From contig JAUNGB010000061.1 of NCBI GenBank assembly GCA_030524715.1, positions 1 through 32,493 of the forward strand: a stretch of DNA of 32,493 nucleotides. Reading direction: 5' to 3'. This document shows positions 17,643-25,075 of the stretch, in pieces. Below the pieces are notes generated by a model. That model made no database searches. It was not told where the DNA came from and worked only from the letters and a program-made list of their open reading frames with translations. Origin of the DNA: Eubacteriales bacterium. Lineage in GTDB: Bacteria; Bacillota; Clostridia; Lachnospirales; Lachnospiraceae. Position 1 is the first letter of the stretch. The number at the start of each line of letters is the position of its first letter. The position numbers and the translations under genes were made by a program.

Positions 17643-17849
17643 CAATTACGCTTTAAAACTTGCGATGGCATTTGTTGAGAATCACCGATTTGAATATCAT
17701 TACGGTACTACCAGGATGATTATTTGAATTCTTTACCTCGTTTACAAATCTTATTACATCCTCCAGCGTAGAAAGTGTAGCGAAATAAAAGACCAGGTCC
17801 TTGGTATAAGCAAGTAGGAAAAACACGATATTTAAGGAAATTCTGTCTC

Positions 17850-18737
17850 TTAATTTTGCAATATAGAAGATGCAATTTCCAGAAAACGCTTCGTCCCTTT
17901 ATTTGGTTCCGTAGAATAAACAATCCCATAAGGGATGCTGTAAGGAACTTCAAAAGGAATGGTAACTAAGGACGGATGAATATCATTCCAGCCGTCCAGC
18001 GTCAGCAGGATATAATCATTTTCTTCGCAGTAGTTAAAGACTTCAATATCGTAATGGTGCGGGGCATCTGCAATGGCAATCTGCGGATGCCCTTTTTCTA
18101 TGTCCTGCCGGATCTGATCGTTGATCGGGCTGTTTCCCGGTTTCATAATCATCAGCGTTTCACCGTACAGATCGGGAATAGAAACGCTGTCCTTTCTGGA
18201 CAACCGATGCTTTTTAGACATGGCGAGGCAAAACCGGCGGTTCCCTAACTCAAGAAAACGGCACAAATCGCCTGCAGCGGCCGGATCATAGCTGCCGGTT
18301 ATCAGATCGTATTTCTTCCCTATATCCCGGTATGCTGTGCCTGTATTGGTATCTTCAAAGGGAATGACTTTCAGGCGAAATTCTGGATATTCATCGCTGA
18401 TCCTGCCCCATAAATCCATCAGGTTTTTGCATGGATATAAAGCCGAGGTTCCAACACGGATGGTCTGTCTGTTTATCGCCTCTGCCTGATAAGCGCGGTC
18501 AATCGCTTCTTCGGAGTATTGTATCATAAACTTTGCGTCCTTATAGATAGACTTCCCCGCTTCTGTCAGATGGATGCCGCGCGGGGTTCGGATCAGGAGC
18601 TGTAATCCGATGTGTTCTTCTAAAATATTCATCTGCTTCATAATTGCAGTAGAGGATATGTATAAACTTTCAGCCGCCTTTGTAAAACTTCCCCGGTCTG
18701 CAACTTCTACAAAAACTTTGAGCATTGCATTATACAA
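17850..18737 (-). CDS. LysR family transcriptional regulator
   Basis: A 295-residue LysR-type regulator. The N-terminal helix-turn-helix reads FVEVADRGSFTKAAESLYIS, then the linker helix LEEHIGLQLLIRTPRGIHLTEAG. An effector-binding domain covers about 90-295. The TTG start at 18737 is supported by AAGGAGG seven bases upstream, and starting at MYN is usual for this subgroup. It is transcribed away from the flavodoxin-reductase fusion across a 112-bp gap containing a 25-bp palindrome, the classic layout of a LysR regulator and its target. The inducer is unknown; redox or aldehyde stress would fit the targets. Confidence 0.92.
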   Translation of the reverse strand: MYNAMLKVFVEVADRGSFTKAAESLYISSTAIMKQMNILEEHIGLQLLIRTPRGIHLTEAGKSIYKDAKFMIQYSEEAIDRAYQAEAINRQTIRVGTSALYPCKNLMDLWGRISDEYPEFRLKVIPFEDTNTGTAYRDIGKKYDLITGSYDPAAAGDLCRFLELGNRRFCLAMSKKHRLSRKDSVSIPDLYGETLMIMKPGNSPINDQIRQDIEKGHPQIAIADAPHHYDIEVFNYCEENDYILLTLDGWNDIHPSLVTIPFEVPYSIPYGIVYSTEPNKGTKRFLEIASSILQN

Positions 18738-18750
18738 GATAACGCCTCCT

Positions 18751-18775
18751 TAGTATCAACTGGTAGTTGATACTA
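18751..18775. promoter_or_regulatory. 25-bp palindromic operator candidate
   Basis: A perfect 11-bp inverted repeat, TAGTATCAACT, with a 3-base centre GGT. It lies immediately upstream of the LysR ribosome site (partly overlapping it) and about 40 bases before the putative promoter of the divergent fusion gene. It is well placed for autorepression and divergent activation. LysR sites often have the shape T-N11-A; this is longer and tighter than usual. Confidence 0.65.
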
Positions 18776-18792
18776 TTCTACCCTTTTTGAAA

Positions 18793-18821
18793 TTCTCTGT
18801 CAAGGGCATATCGGTTATAAT
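18793..18821 (+). promoter_or_regulatory. putative promoter of the flavodoxin-reductase fusion gene
   Basis: A consensus TATAAT at 18816-18821 is paired with only a weak -35 (TTCTCT, 18793-18798) at 17-base spacing. A poor -35 behind a palindrome suits an activator-dependent promoter. Confidence 0.5.
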
Positions 18822-18849
18822 AAGGACGTAGAAAGAAGGGCGGTATCAA

Positions 18850-20259
18850 ATGCCTGAACTGATCGCGTATTTCTCACGGGCAGGCGAAAACTATGTGAAC
18901 GGAAACATCCTGAACCTGAGCGTGGGAAATACAGAGCTGGCAGCAAAATTCATACAGGAGGTCACAGGCGCTGATTTATATAAGATCGAACCGATTCTGG
19001 AATATTCCAAAGATTATTCGGAATGTCTGGAGGAGGCAAAAGAGGATCAACGCAGACAGGCCAGACCGGCGTTAAAAAAACCATTTCCCGATATGAAAAA
19101 GTATGAGGTTATTTATTTGGGCTATCCGAATTACTGGGGAACGATGCCGGTGTTCACTTTTCTGGAAGGATGTAGGCTTGACGGGAAAATCATCCGCCCT
19201 TTCTGTACCCATGAGGGCAGTAAAATGGGGCATAGTCTGGATGATATAAAAAAGATTTGCCCGGATGCAGAGGTAAAAAATGGCCTTGCCCTTTGCGGCG
19301 CAGGGATTCATTTTGCAAAAGAAACAATTATGGAATGGCTGAACGCCCAGGGGCATACCATTATGCCTGAAAAAAAACAGGCGAACAGAGGAAAGGAGAT
19401 TGATGTTATGCAAACGACAACATTAAGTAATGGCGTGGAAATGCCGATGGAGGGATTTGGCGTTTTTCAGGTGCCGGAAGCAGAAGTATGCGAGCAGGCG
19501 GTCAGCGATGCGCTTGCAGCAGGGTATCGCCTGATTGATACGGCGGCGGCTTATTTTAATGAAGAAGCGGTCGGCGCAGCAATCAAAAAAAGCGGGATTC
19601 CCCGTGAAGAACTGTTTATCACGACAAAGCTGTGGATTCAGGACGCGGGATATGAAAATGCAAAAAAGGCGTTCCAGACTTCACTGGATAAGCTGGGGCT
19701 TTCCTACCTTGATCTTTACCTGATCCATCAGCCTATGAATGATTATTATGGTTCATGGCGCGCTTTGGAGGAATTATACGAAGAAGGAAAGGTACGGGCC
19801 ATCGGCGTCTGCAATTTCTACCCGGAGCGTCTGGCAGACCTTTGTGTCAACGCACGGATTAAGCCTATGGTAAATCAGGTGGAGCTGCACCCCTTCTTCC
19901 AGCAGGCAGGCGCTCTGGAAAACATGAAGGAGTTTGGCGTCCAGCCGGAGGCATGGGGACCGTTGGCAGAAGGCAAGCATGGCATTTTTACAAACGAGAC
20001 ATTGAGTGCCATTGCACAGAAATATGGGAAATCGGTAGCGCAGGTTGTCCTCCGCTGGAATACTCAGCGGGGTGTGGTAATCATCCCGAAATCCGTTCAT
20101 AAGGAGCGCATAGAAGAAAACCTGAACATCTGGGATTTCTCTTTGAGCGAGGAAGATATGGCCGCTATCAGCAGCCTTGATCTGGGACACAGCGAGATTA
20201 TCGACCATAGTGCGCCTGAAACCGCAAAATGGTTAAACGGTTGGAAAATTCACGACTAA
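18850..20259 (+). CDS. flavodoxin - aldo/keto reductase fusion protein
   Basis: 469 residues with two complete domains. Residues 1-165 are flavodoxin-like: [12 protein letters not shown] for the FMN phosphate loop and [12 protein letters not shown] for the second flavin loop. Residues 187-469 are an aldo/keto reductase with the catalytic tetrad Asp230, Tyr235 ([12 protein letters not shown]), Lys260 (ITTKLWI) and His293 (YLIHQP), and a C-terminal NADPH-binding [12 protein letters not shown]. The linker ([11 protein letters not shown]) encodes AAAGGAG at 19392-19398, nine bases before the ATG of residue 187, so the reductase may also be made separately. This looks like two neighbouring genes fused by loss of a stop. 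The gene is the first of the LysR-controlled cluster. Substrates are unknown; aldehyde or quinone detoxification is an inference. Confidence 0.9.
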   Translation: MPELIAYFSRAGENYVNGNILNLSVGNTELAAKFIQEVTGADLYKIEPILEYSKDYSECLEEAKEDQRRQARPALKKPFPDMKKYEVIYLGYPNYWGTMPVFTFLEGCRLDGKIIRPFCTHEGSKMGHSLDDIKKICPDAEVKNGLALCGAGIHFAKETIMEWLNAQGHTIMPEKKQANRGKEIDVMQTTTLSNGVEMPMEGFGVFQVPEAEVCEQAVSDALAAGYRLIDTAAAYFNEEAVGAAIKKSGIPREELFITTKLWIQDAGYENAKKAFQTSLDKLGLSYLDLYLIHQPMNDYYGSWRALEELYEEGKVRAIGVCNFYPERLADLCVNARIKPMVNQVELHPFFQQAGALENMKEFGVQPEAWGPLAEGKHGIFTNETLSAIAQKYGKSVAQVVLRWNTQRGVVIIPKSVHKERIEENLNIWDFSLSEEDMAAISSLDLGHSEIIDHSAPETAKWLNGWKIHD

Positions 20260-20272
20260 GAAGGCAGTGACA

Positions 20273-20897
20273 ATGAAAAAGATTTTATCCATGTTGATGG
20301 TGTGTGTTATGGTGCTTTCTCTGGAGGCCTGCGGAAACAGCGCAGAATGAAACGGAAGGCAGCAGCCCGGAGGCGACACAGGAAGAAAGCAGCACACCGG
20401 GAGCAGAAGAAACGGAAACCGAAGGAAATGAAGAAAGCGAGGAAACAGAAATGGAAGAAACAAAAAGAGTAGCTTCTGACGGAGCGCAGATGCAGACCGA
20501 TGATCCGTCCATGCCGACCAGGGTTTTGGAGGAAGGAACCAGAATCAATATGCACTTTGGTGACACGGTAATTCCGGGAATCCTGAATGACAGCACCACA
20601 GCGCAGGCATTTATCGAAATGCTGCCGCTGACCGTACATGAAAGCAGATATTCCCATGATTTCTGCGGTTCAATGGGAGAAAGCCTTCCTTTTGATGAGG
20701 AAGATGAACGATATGGCTGGCTGAACGGCGATATTGCGATTGGTACGGATGTTCCGTGGTTTACGATCCTGTTTGCCGATGAAGATATTTCTGAGCAGTA
20801 TGGGAACCTTGTCAATATCGGTGTGATCGACTGTGAGCTTTCACGAATTTCCGATTTGGACGGCAGTTACGATGTGCTGATTGAGTTGGCCGAATAA
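20273..20897 (+). pseudogene. cyclophilin-like lipoprotein, frameshifted
   Basis: The ATG at 20273 encodes a lipoprotein signal peptide (MKKILSMLMVCVMVLSLEAC, lipobox LEAC) but hits a stop at 20348-20350 right after CGNSAE. The next frame then continues directly with ETEGSSPEATQEESS, a Glu/Ser/Thr-rich linker, and a cyclophilin-like domain from about INMHFGDTVIPGIL to YDVLIELAE. Removing one base at 20348 joins the two into a normal lipoprotein of about 208 residues. No homopolymer is present at the break, so it is likely a real mutation or a sequencing error, not phase variation. Without repair, only the downstream part from a poor internal start could be made and would stay in the cytoplasm. 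Confidence 0.75.
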
Positions 20898-20904
20898 AAG
20901 CGGC

Positions 20905-20950
20905 GAAGCGTCAGACCGCTTTCAGTAGAACGGTCTGGCGCTTCTTTTTA
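20905..20950 (+). terminator. intrinsic terminator after the cyclophilin-like gene
   Basis: A 14-bp stem (GAAGCGTCAGACCG against CGGTCTGGCGCTTC, one wobble) with a 12-base loop, then TTTTTA. It lies in the gap before the PNPOx-like gene, so the downstream genes need readthrough or another promoter. Confidence 0.8.
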
Positions 20951-20970
20951 CAAAGATGTTGGAGGAAACT

Positions 20971-21357
20971 ATGAGCAAGACGATTGACTTTCTGCATAAG
21001 GCAGGAACCTTTTACCACGCAAGCGTGGACGGAACCGAGGCAAGAGTACGCCCGATCAACTCCGTGATTTCCTATAAAGGGAAGATTTATTTTGAAACCA
21101 GCAACCGAAAAGAAATGTACCGGCAGATGCTTCAAAATCCAAGCGTTGCAATCTCCGGTATGGTAGACGGCAAGTGGATTCGGATCACCGGAAAAGCTGT
21201 GATGGATGAATCGGACGAGGCAAAGCAGGCCATGTTTGATACATTACCGGCGTTAAGAGATGTGTACTCCTATGAGGAAATGGCTCCTTACTATCTTACC
21301 GATATGAAAGCAGTTGTATATTCCTTTACCGAGGAGCCTGTTGCATTAGAAGATTGA
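20971..21357 (+). CDS. pyridoxamine 5'-phosphate oxidase-like flavoprotein
   Basis: A 128-residue split-barrel protein of the PNPOx-like FMN-binding superfamily. The core GTFYHASVDGTEARVRPIN, then GKIYFETSNRKEMYRQMLQNP and VAISGMVDGKWIRITGKAV, is typical of small flavin reductase-like members. The ATG at 20971 has GGAGG five bases upstream; the in-frame ATG at 20956 has no such site. It is likely an FMN- or F420-type oxidoreductase, not a true vitamin B6 enzyme. It sits in the redox cluster between two aldo/keto reductases. Confidence 0.85.
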   Translation: MSKTIDFLHKAGTFYHASVDGTEARVRPINSVISYKGKIYFETSNRKEMYRQMLQNPSVAISGMVDGKWIRITGKAVMDESDEAKQAMFDTLPALRDVYSYEEMAPYYLTDMKAVVYSFTEEPVALED

Positions 21358-21399
21358 TATGGTGCGAACAAAAATTATGTTGGAGATGGGAGGATACCG

Positions 21400-22410
21400 A
21401 TGAAAAAAAGAAAACTTAGGGAACTTGAAGTTTCCGAAATTGGCATGGGCACGATGGCATTTTCACATGGATATGGGAAAATCCCTGATCGGCAATATAG
21501 CCTTGAAGCTATCAGGGCCGCTTTTGATTATGGATGCACATTTTTTGATACGGCAGAAGCCTATGGAGCGCAGCTCTATTACGAAGGGCATAATGAAGAA
21601 ATCGTAGGCGAAGCGCTGAAGGATGTGCGAAAGGATGCTGTACTTGCCACAAAATTTCACTTTCAGCCCGGAGATTATGAAGAAGGCACAGAGCTTTATA
21701 CTACCGTAAAGCGCCATTTGACAAAATCATTGATCCGGCTTCAAACAGACTATGTGGACTTGTATTATTTACACCGCGTCACCGACAAGGTTCCGGTGGA
21801 GGCGGTAGCGGAGGTTATGGGACGGCTGATAAAAGAAGGCTTGATTCGTGGATGGGGACTGTCGCAGGTGTCTGTTGATGTACTGAAACGGGCGGATCAG
21901 ATCACGCCGGTTTCTGCGGTACAGAACCTTTACAATATTCTGGAACGGGATTGTGAAGATGATATTTTCCCCTACTGTATAGAACATGGAATTGGCGTTG
22001 TCCCATTCTCTCCCATTGCCAGCGGCCTGCTTTCCGGCAAGATTACTGTCGGCACTGAATTTGAAAAGGTAGACGATGTGAGAAACTGGGTTCCGCAGCT
22101 AACAAAGGAAAACATTGCGGGCAACCAGCCGATCCTCGATATTATTCAGGAATACGCCGGAAAAAAGGATGCCACAAACGCACAGATTTCCCTGGCATGG
22201 ATGCTGCATAAATATCCCAATGTAGTCCCGATTCCGGGATCGAAAAATAAAGAGCGTATTTTGGAGAATCTTGGCGCAGATAAGGTTTCCTTTACAGATG
22301 CAGAATTTACTGCGCTGGAAACAGCTCTGGCCGGCTGCAAGATTTATGGACACAGAGGCCATGTGGAGATGGAAGGCAAAGGATTCTTGAATAAGAAACC
22401 CCTCCGGTAA
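21400..22410 (+). CDS. aldo/keto reductase
   Basis: A 336-residue NADPH-dependent oxidoreductase of the aldo/keto reductase superfamily. The catalytic tetrad is Asp50 and Tyr55 (TFFDTAEAYG), Lys85 (VLATKFHF) and His125 (YYLHRV). Supporting motifs are GMGTMAFSHGYG at the N-terminus, LIRGWGLSQVSVDVL, VVPFSPIASGLLSGKI, and the cofactor loop VVPIPGSKNKERILENLGA. Length and motif order match the YakC/AKR13-like group that reduces or isomerises small carbonyls. A GGAGATGGGAGG stretch precedes the start. It is a separate paralogue, not a duplicate, of the reductase domain at 19408-20259. Confidence 0.92.
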   Translation: MKKRKLRELEVSEIGMGTMAFSHGYGKIPDRQYSLEAIRAAFDYGCTFFDTAEAYGAQLYYEGHNEEIVGEALKDVRKDAVLATKFHFQPGDYEEGTELYTTVKRHLTKSLIRLQTDYVDLYYLHRVTDKVPVEAVAEVMGRLIKEGLIRGWGLSQVSVDVLKRADQITPVSAVQNLYNILERDCEDDIFPYCIEHGIGVVPFSPIASGLLSGKITVGTEFEKVDDVRNWVPQLTKENIAGNQPILDIIQEYAGKKDATNAQISLAWMLHKYPNVVPIPGSKNKERILENLGADKVSFTDAEFTALETALAGCKIYGHRGHVEMEGKGFLNKKPLR

Positions 22411-22464
22411 AGATAATTCTTGAAAGCGGGGCGCCGCCAGACATCAGTTTAAGGAGAGATTTTG

Positions 22465-23385
22465 ATGAAAACAGAAAATGACAGATATAAGCATATTACA
22501 ACGAACAGCCGGATTTATGATGTGATGGCGCATCCTGCTTTTGGAGATTGGGGACGTCTGATTTTCCCGTGGGATGGAACCAGCAGATATTCATCGTCTA
22601 TGACCATGAAATCAGTACCGGAACTTCATTTATGGCATACGAACCGGAACGTACAGTCTATGGTTGACGGCGTAAACCGTATGATTGACGACAGGAACGC
22701 AGGGTTTCGGGTATTCTACGATATTTATACAGATAAAGAAAAAGCAGCCGATCCGTCCAAAAAGCTAACGGGCCTGTTCTTCTTCCGGGGAGAACCGGGA
22801 AAACCTTTTGCTGTGATCTGTCCGGGAGGCGGCTTCTATTATGTGGGTTCCCTGCATGAAGGATTTCCTCTGGCAATGGAACTGAACAAAAGTGGATTCA
22901 ATGCGTTTGTCCTGAAATACCGGGTAGGCCAGGGGGAGACGGTTGCAAGCCGCGACCTGATTGCCGCTGTAAATTATATTCAGGCTCATGCGGCAGAACT
23001 TGAGGTTGCAAAAGAAAACTATTCCCTGTGGGGAGGTTCTGCAGGGGCAAGAATGTGCAGCAACGTAACCTATGGAGAAGGCGGAATCAGACGTCCGCAG
23101 GAGCTTTTATCCCCGGCAGCCTCCATCATTGCGTACACCTATTATGCAGGAAATCCGGCTTTTACGCGGGATGATCCGGCGGCGTATTTTATCGTGGGAA
23201 CTGAGGACTGGATTGTACCGTGGCGGGATGTGAAAGAACGCGCGGAAGAAATGGAGGCCGCAGGCATCCCGGTAGAGTGCCATATTTTGAAGCATACACA
23301 GCATGGGTTTGGCGTTGGTGCGGGAACACCGGCGGAAGGCTGGATGGATCAGGCCGTTTCGTTTTGGAGAAAAAAAATGAAGTAG
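22465..23385 (+). CDS. alpha/beta hydrolase (esterase)
   Basis: A 306-residue serine hydrolase of the acetyl-esterase/BD-FAE-like type. The oxyanion loop is FAVICPGGGFYYVGS, the nucleophile elbow is GGSAG in YSLWGGSAGARM, the acid is in IVGTEDWIVPW, and the histidine in TQHGFG. The ATG at 22465 has AAGGAG eight bases upstream; the adjacent TTG is not needed. There is no signal peptide, so it is cytoplasmic. Substrates may be acylated sugars or small esters. It is cotranscribed in orientation with the reductases. Confidence 0.87.
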   Translation: MKTENDRYKHITTNSRIYDVMAHPAFGDWGRLIFPWDGTSRYSSSMTMKSVPELHLWHTNRNVQSMVDGVNRMIDDRNAGFRVFYDIYTDKEKAADPSKKLTGLFFFRGEPGKPFAVICPGGGFYYVGSLHEGFPLAMELNKSGFNAFVLKYRVGQGETVASRDLIAAVNYIQAHAAELEVAKENYSLWGGSAGARMCSNVTYGEGGIRRPQELLSPAASIIAYTYYAGNPAFTRDDPAAYFIVGTEDWIVPWRDVKERAEEMEAAGIPVECHILKHTQHGFGVGAGTPAEGWMDQAVSFWRKKMK

Positions 23386-23408
23386 GATTTTCGATAAGGA
23401 GAACAGAT

Positions 23409-23712
23409 ATGACAAACAAAGACAATTACATTTTCGAGTTAAGCGATCAGGTATCAAGAAAGCCTGTGACCTATAAAAACCGTTATGGCATTACGCGGTT
23501 TCGCTGCGCTGGCGTTTGACCCGTCCTTTAATGGGTACAGCGGCGGTATGCCAAGGCATATTTCCTCGCCGGATTTCTTTGTAGAAGATTTCAGCGCAGC
23601 GGTGGATTTTATTGGAACACGCCCTTTTGTTGACAGGGATAAGATCGGAGCAGTCGGTATCTGCGGCAGCGGCGGTTTTGCTTTGAGCGCCGCACAGGTT
23701 GGCAAGCAATGA
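23409..23712 (+). pseudogene. alpha/beta hydrolase gene with internal deletion and lost 3' end
   Basis: The ATG at 23409 has AAGGAG at good distance and encodes MTNKDNYIFELSDQVSRKPV and TYKNRYGI, the usual beginning of a DLH-like hydrolase. The frame then ends at 23517. The adjacent frame continues with RGFAALAFDPSFNGYSGG, PRHISSPDFFVEDFSAAVDF and GICGSGGFALSAAQV (nucleophile elbow GICGSGG), ending at 23712. About 60 residues normally lying between these parts are missing, as is everything after the elbow. The junction is near the TATGGCATT at 23484. It is inactive. Confidence 0.75.
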
Positions 23713-23919
23713 TTATAAAGCATTTTTGAGAAAGTTGGGCATTTCATACATCATTGCCGGTAAAGATGCGCTGGATTATGAGGCAGCAATGGAGAAGCTT
23801 TGGAGTCCGTGATGGTTTATCCTCGAATAAAGCGGTCAGCTTTGAACTGCAAAGTGCGGAAGTAAAGGACAGGGGGCAGTGTGTGGCTGCGATATTTAGT
23901 GAACGGAAAATCAAAATAG
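23702..23919 (+). pseudogene. remnant of a dihydrofolate reductase/RibD-C-like reductase
   Basis: Directly abutting and slightly overlapping the hydrolase scar, SNDYKAFLRKLGISYIIAGK and DALDYEAAMEKLW match the central part of DHFR/RibD C-terminal family proteins. The frame stops at 23810. Later frames carry VSFELQSAEVKD and then GGSVWLRYLVNGKSK, which look like the family's last strands, so at least two further frameshifts or a deletion have occurred. The 5' half is gone. Recognition rests on family resemblance recalled from memory. Confidence 0.55.
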
Positions 23920-24250
23920 AGAAAAAGTGTTCTGTAGAAAATATGGATTTTCACATTTCCTTTAGAATATGTATTTTAGATTTAAAAGAAAATGATATTT
24001 GATGGAAAAGGTTTTGAACATCATAAAAGAATAGTTACTGTTTAGCGTCTGCTCCATTTTATGAAGCACCACTGTCAGATAAAAGGGTTAAGTGAATTTT
24101 CTGATAAAGGCCGGTTGAAGCATGTTTGTGAAAAGGAAAGCATTATATCAAATATCCAGTAATCCAGAATAAGAACATGGCTGGGTTATTATGACTACGG
24201 CTAAATTGAAAATAATTGTTGTGTTGGTGTATCGGTTCAATGCAAATTTA
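23920..24250. other. non-coding stretch, no recognisable feature
   Basis: About 330 bases, AT-richer than neighbouring genes, with stops in every frame and no ribosome site followed by an open frame. No protein remnant could be recognised. It may be further debris of the decayed element. Confidence 0.5.
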
Positions 24251-24286
24251 GGCAGCGATTCTTAGTGAGTCGCTGCTGGATTTTTT
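24251..24286 (+). terminator. intrinsic terminator
   Basis: GGCAGCGA pairs with TCGCTGCT, with additional inner pairs TTC/GAG, and is followed by GGATTTTTT. It points in the plus direction and lies just before the convergent MobC/relaxase remnant. Confidence 0.7.
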
Positions 24287-24295
24287 GCAGATATT

Positions 24296-24682
24296 TTATT
24301 TTTGCCTGTCATGTGCAGGAGCGGGTTCCTGCTGACTTTGTTCTGATGCAATATTCAGGTATTGCTCCATATTACTACTGATAAGTTCCAATTCTTTTAT
24401 TTCTGATTGTGCCGATTTATACTGTGCAGTTAGCTCGCTCTTTTGAAAGAGTAATTCACGGTATTTCGTTTTCATTTTTTCCAGATTTATATGCTGCGGA
24501 TCTATTCCTTTGCGCTGCAGCATACGTTCAGCGCCGGCAAAAAGAATGATATGCGATTCATATTTACGCAGAAATGCGGATTTGCTTTTCATTTTTGACA
24601 GGCGGAATTTTTCATCCAGGATATACTGCTTATCATCATTCAAATGAAATTCGTTACGGTGGGTTCGGGTTCTGTTTGCCAT
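24296..24682 (-). pseudogene. MobC N-terminus joined to relaxase C-terminus (deletion chimera)
   Basis: This 128-residue ORF is open but composite. Residues 1 to about 40 (NRTRTHRNEFHLNDDKQYIL, DEKFRLSKMKSKSAFLR) match the ribbon-helix-helix start of MobC relaxosome proteins. From about residue 41 (KYESHIILFAGAERMLQRKG) to the end, the sequence matches the coiled-coil tail of the VirD2-like relaxase normally encoded by the next gene (LEKMKTKYRELLFQKSELTA and KELELISSNMEQYLN). The MobC tail and the whole relaxase catalytic domain, several hundred codons, are missing. The reading frame survived the deletion. The start has AGAGGA upstream, and a promoter and attenuator lie further up. It cannot nick DNA. 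Confidence 0.7.
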
Positions 24683-24721
24683 TTTTATTCCTCTTTCTGC
24701 ATAGTAATTTCAAAAAAGGCA

Positions 24722-24758
24722 CAAAAAAACTGCTGTAACTCGTCCGGTTTACAACAGT
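24722..24758 (-). terminator. attenuator in the mobC leader
   Basis: On the minus strand ACTGTTGTAA pairs with TTACAGCAGT over ten bases and is followed by seven T residues, between the promoter (24806-24834) and the MobC start at 24682. It would restrict transcription of the mobilization genes unless antiterminated. Confidence 0.75.
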
Positions 24759-24805
24759 CTGTTTACGCTTCTGTTCGGTTGTCTGGATAGATGTATCCAC
24801 GGATA

Positions 24806-24834
24806 ATTGTAACAAAATCAGCAGGGGCGGTCAA
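24806..24834 (-). promoter_or_regulatory. sigma-A promoter of the mobilization gene
   Basis: Minus-strand TTGACC (24834-24829) and TACAAT (24811-24806) are separated by exactly 17 bases. It reads toward the MobC/relaxase remnant. A GGATA/TATCC hairpin lies just downstream. Confidence 0.8.
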
Positions 24835-24870
24835 GTAAAGAAAAAATAAAATCACAGACGGCCAGGGGAT

Positions 24871-24975
24871 TTTGCCTGTGTGTCCGGACACAGGCAGTGC
24901 TTGCTGTTTTTGAGGTGCAGCCTGTGGGACAGGCTGTGCGTGTTCCGATTGCATAGGCAATCATGTTGGAACACA
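24871..24975. repeat. cluster of three inverted repeats, oriT candidate
   Basis: Three palindromes lie side by side upstream of the MobC remnant. One is TGCCTGTGT against ACACAGGCA around 24872-24896. One is CAGCCTGT, GGG, ACAGGCTG at 24918-24936. One is GTGTTCC...GGAACAC enclosing GATTGC/GCAATC at 24939-24973. Origins of transfer typically sit here relative to mobC, with inverted repeats beside the nick site, so this is a reasonable oriT candidate. No nick sequence could be identified. Confidence 0.4.
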
Positions 24976-25028
24976 TATAGAGGGAATGGAAGTAGGATTT
25001 TTATCTGTACAAGCCATTTTTTTCAAGG

Positions 25029-25034
25029 TATAAT
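25029..25034 (+). promoter_or_regulatory. -10 element before the DUF1016 gene
   Basis: A consensus TATAAT lies 42 bases before the start. The -35 is poor (TGTACA at 17-base spacing). Confidence 0.45.
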
Positions 25035-25075
25035 AAAAAAATGCAGTAAAAGAAAAATGATTGGAGATGTGTGAT

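Noticed and set aside
24251-24286. Possible tRNA-like or integrase-core fold near the GGTTCAA at about 24235
   Set aside because: No acceptor or anticodon arms can be drawn; it fits an intrinsic terminator better.
24763-24960. 65-residue minus-strand ORF with a hydrophobic stretch
   Set aside because: It runs through the palindromes and the mobC promoter and has no ribosome site; the hydrophobic run is probably an accident of T-rich DNA.
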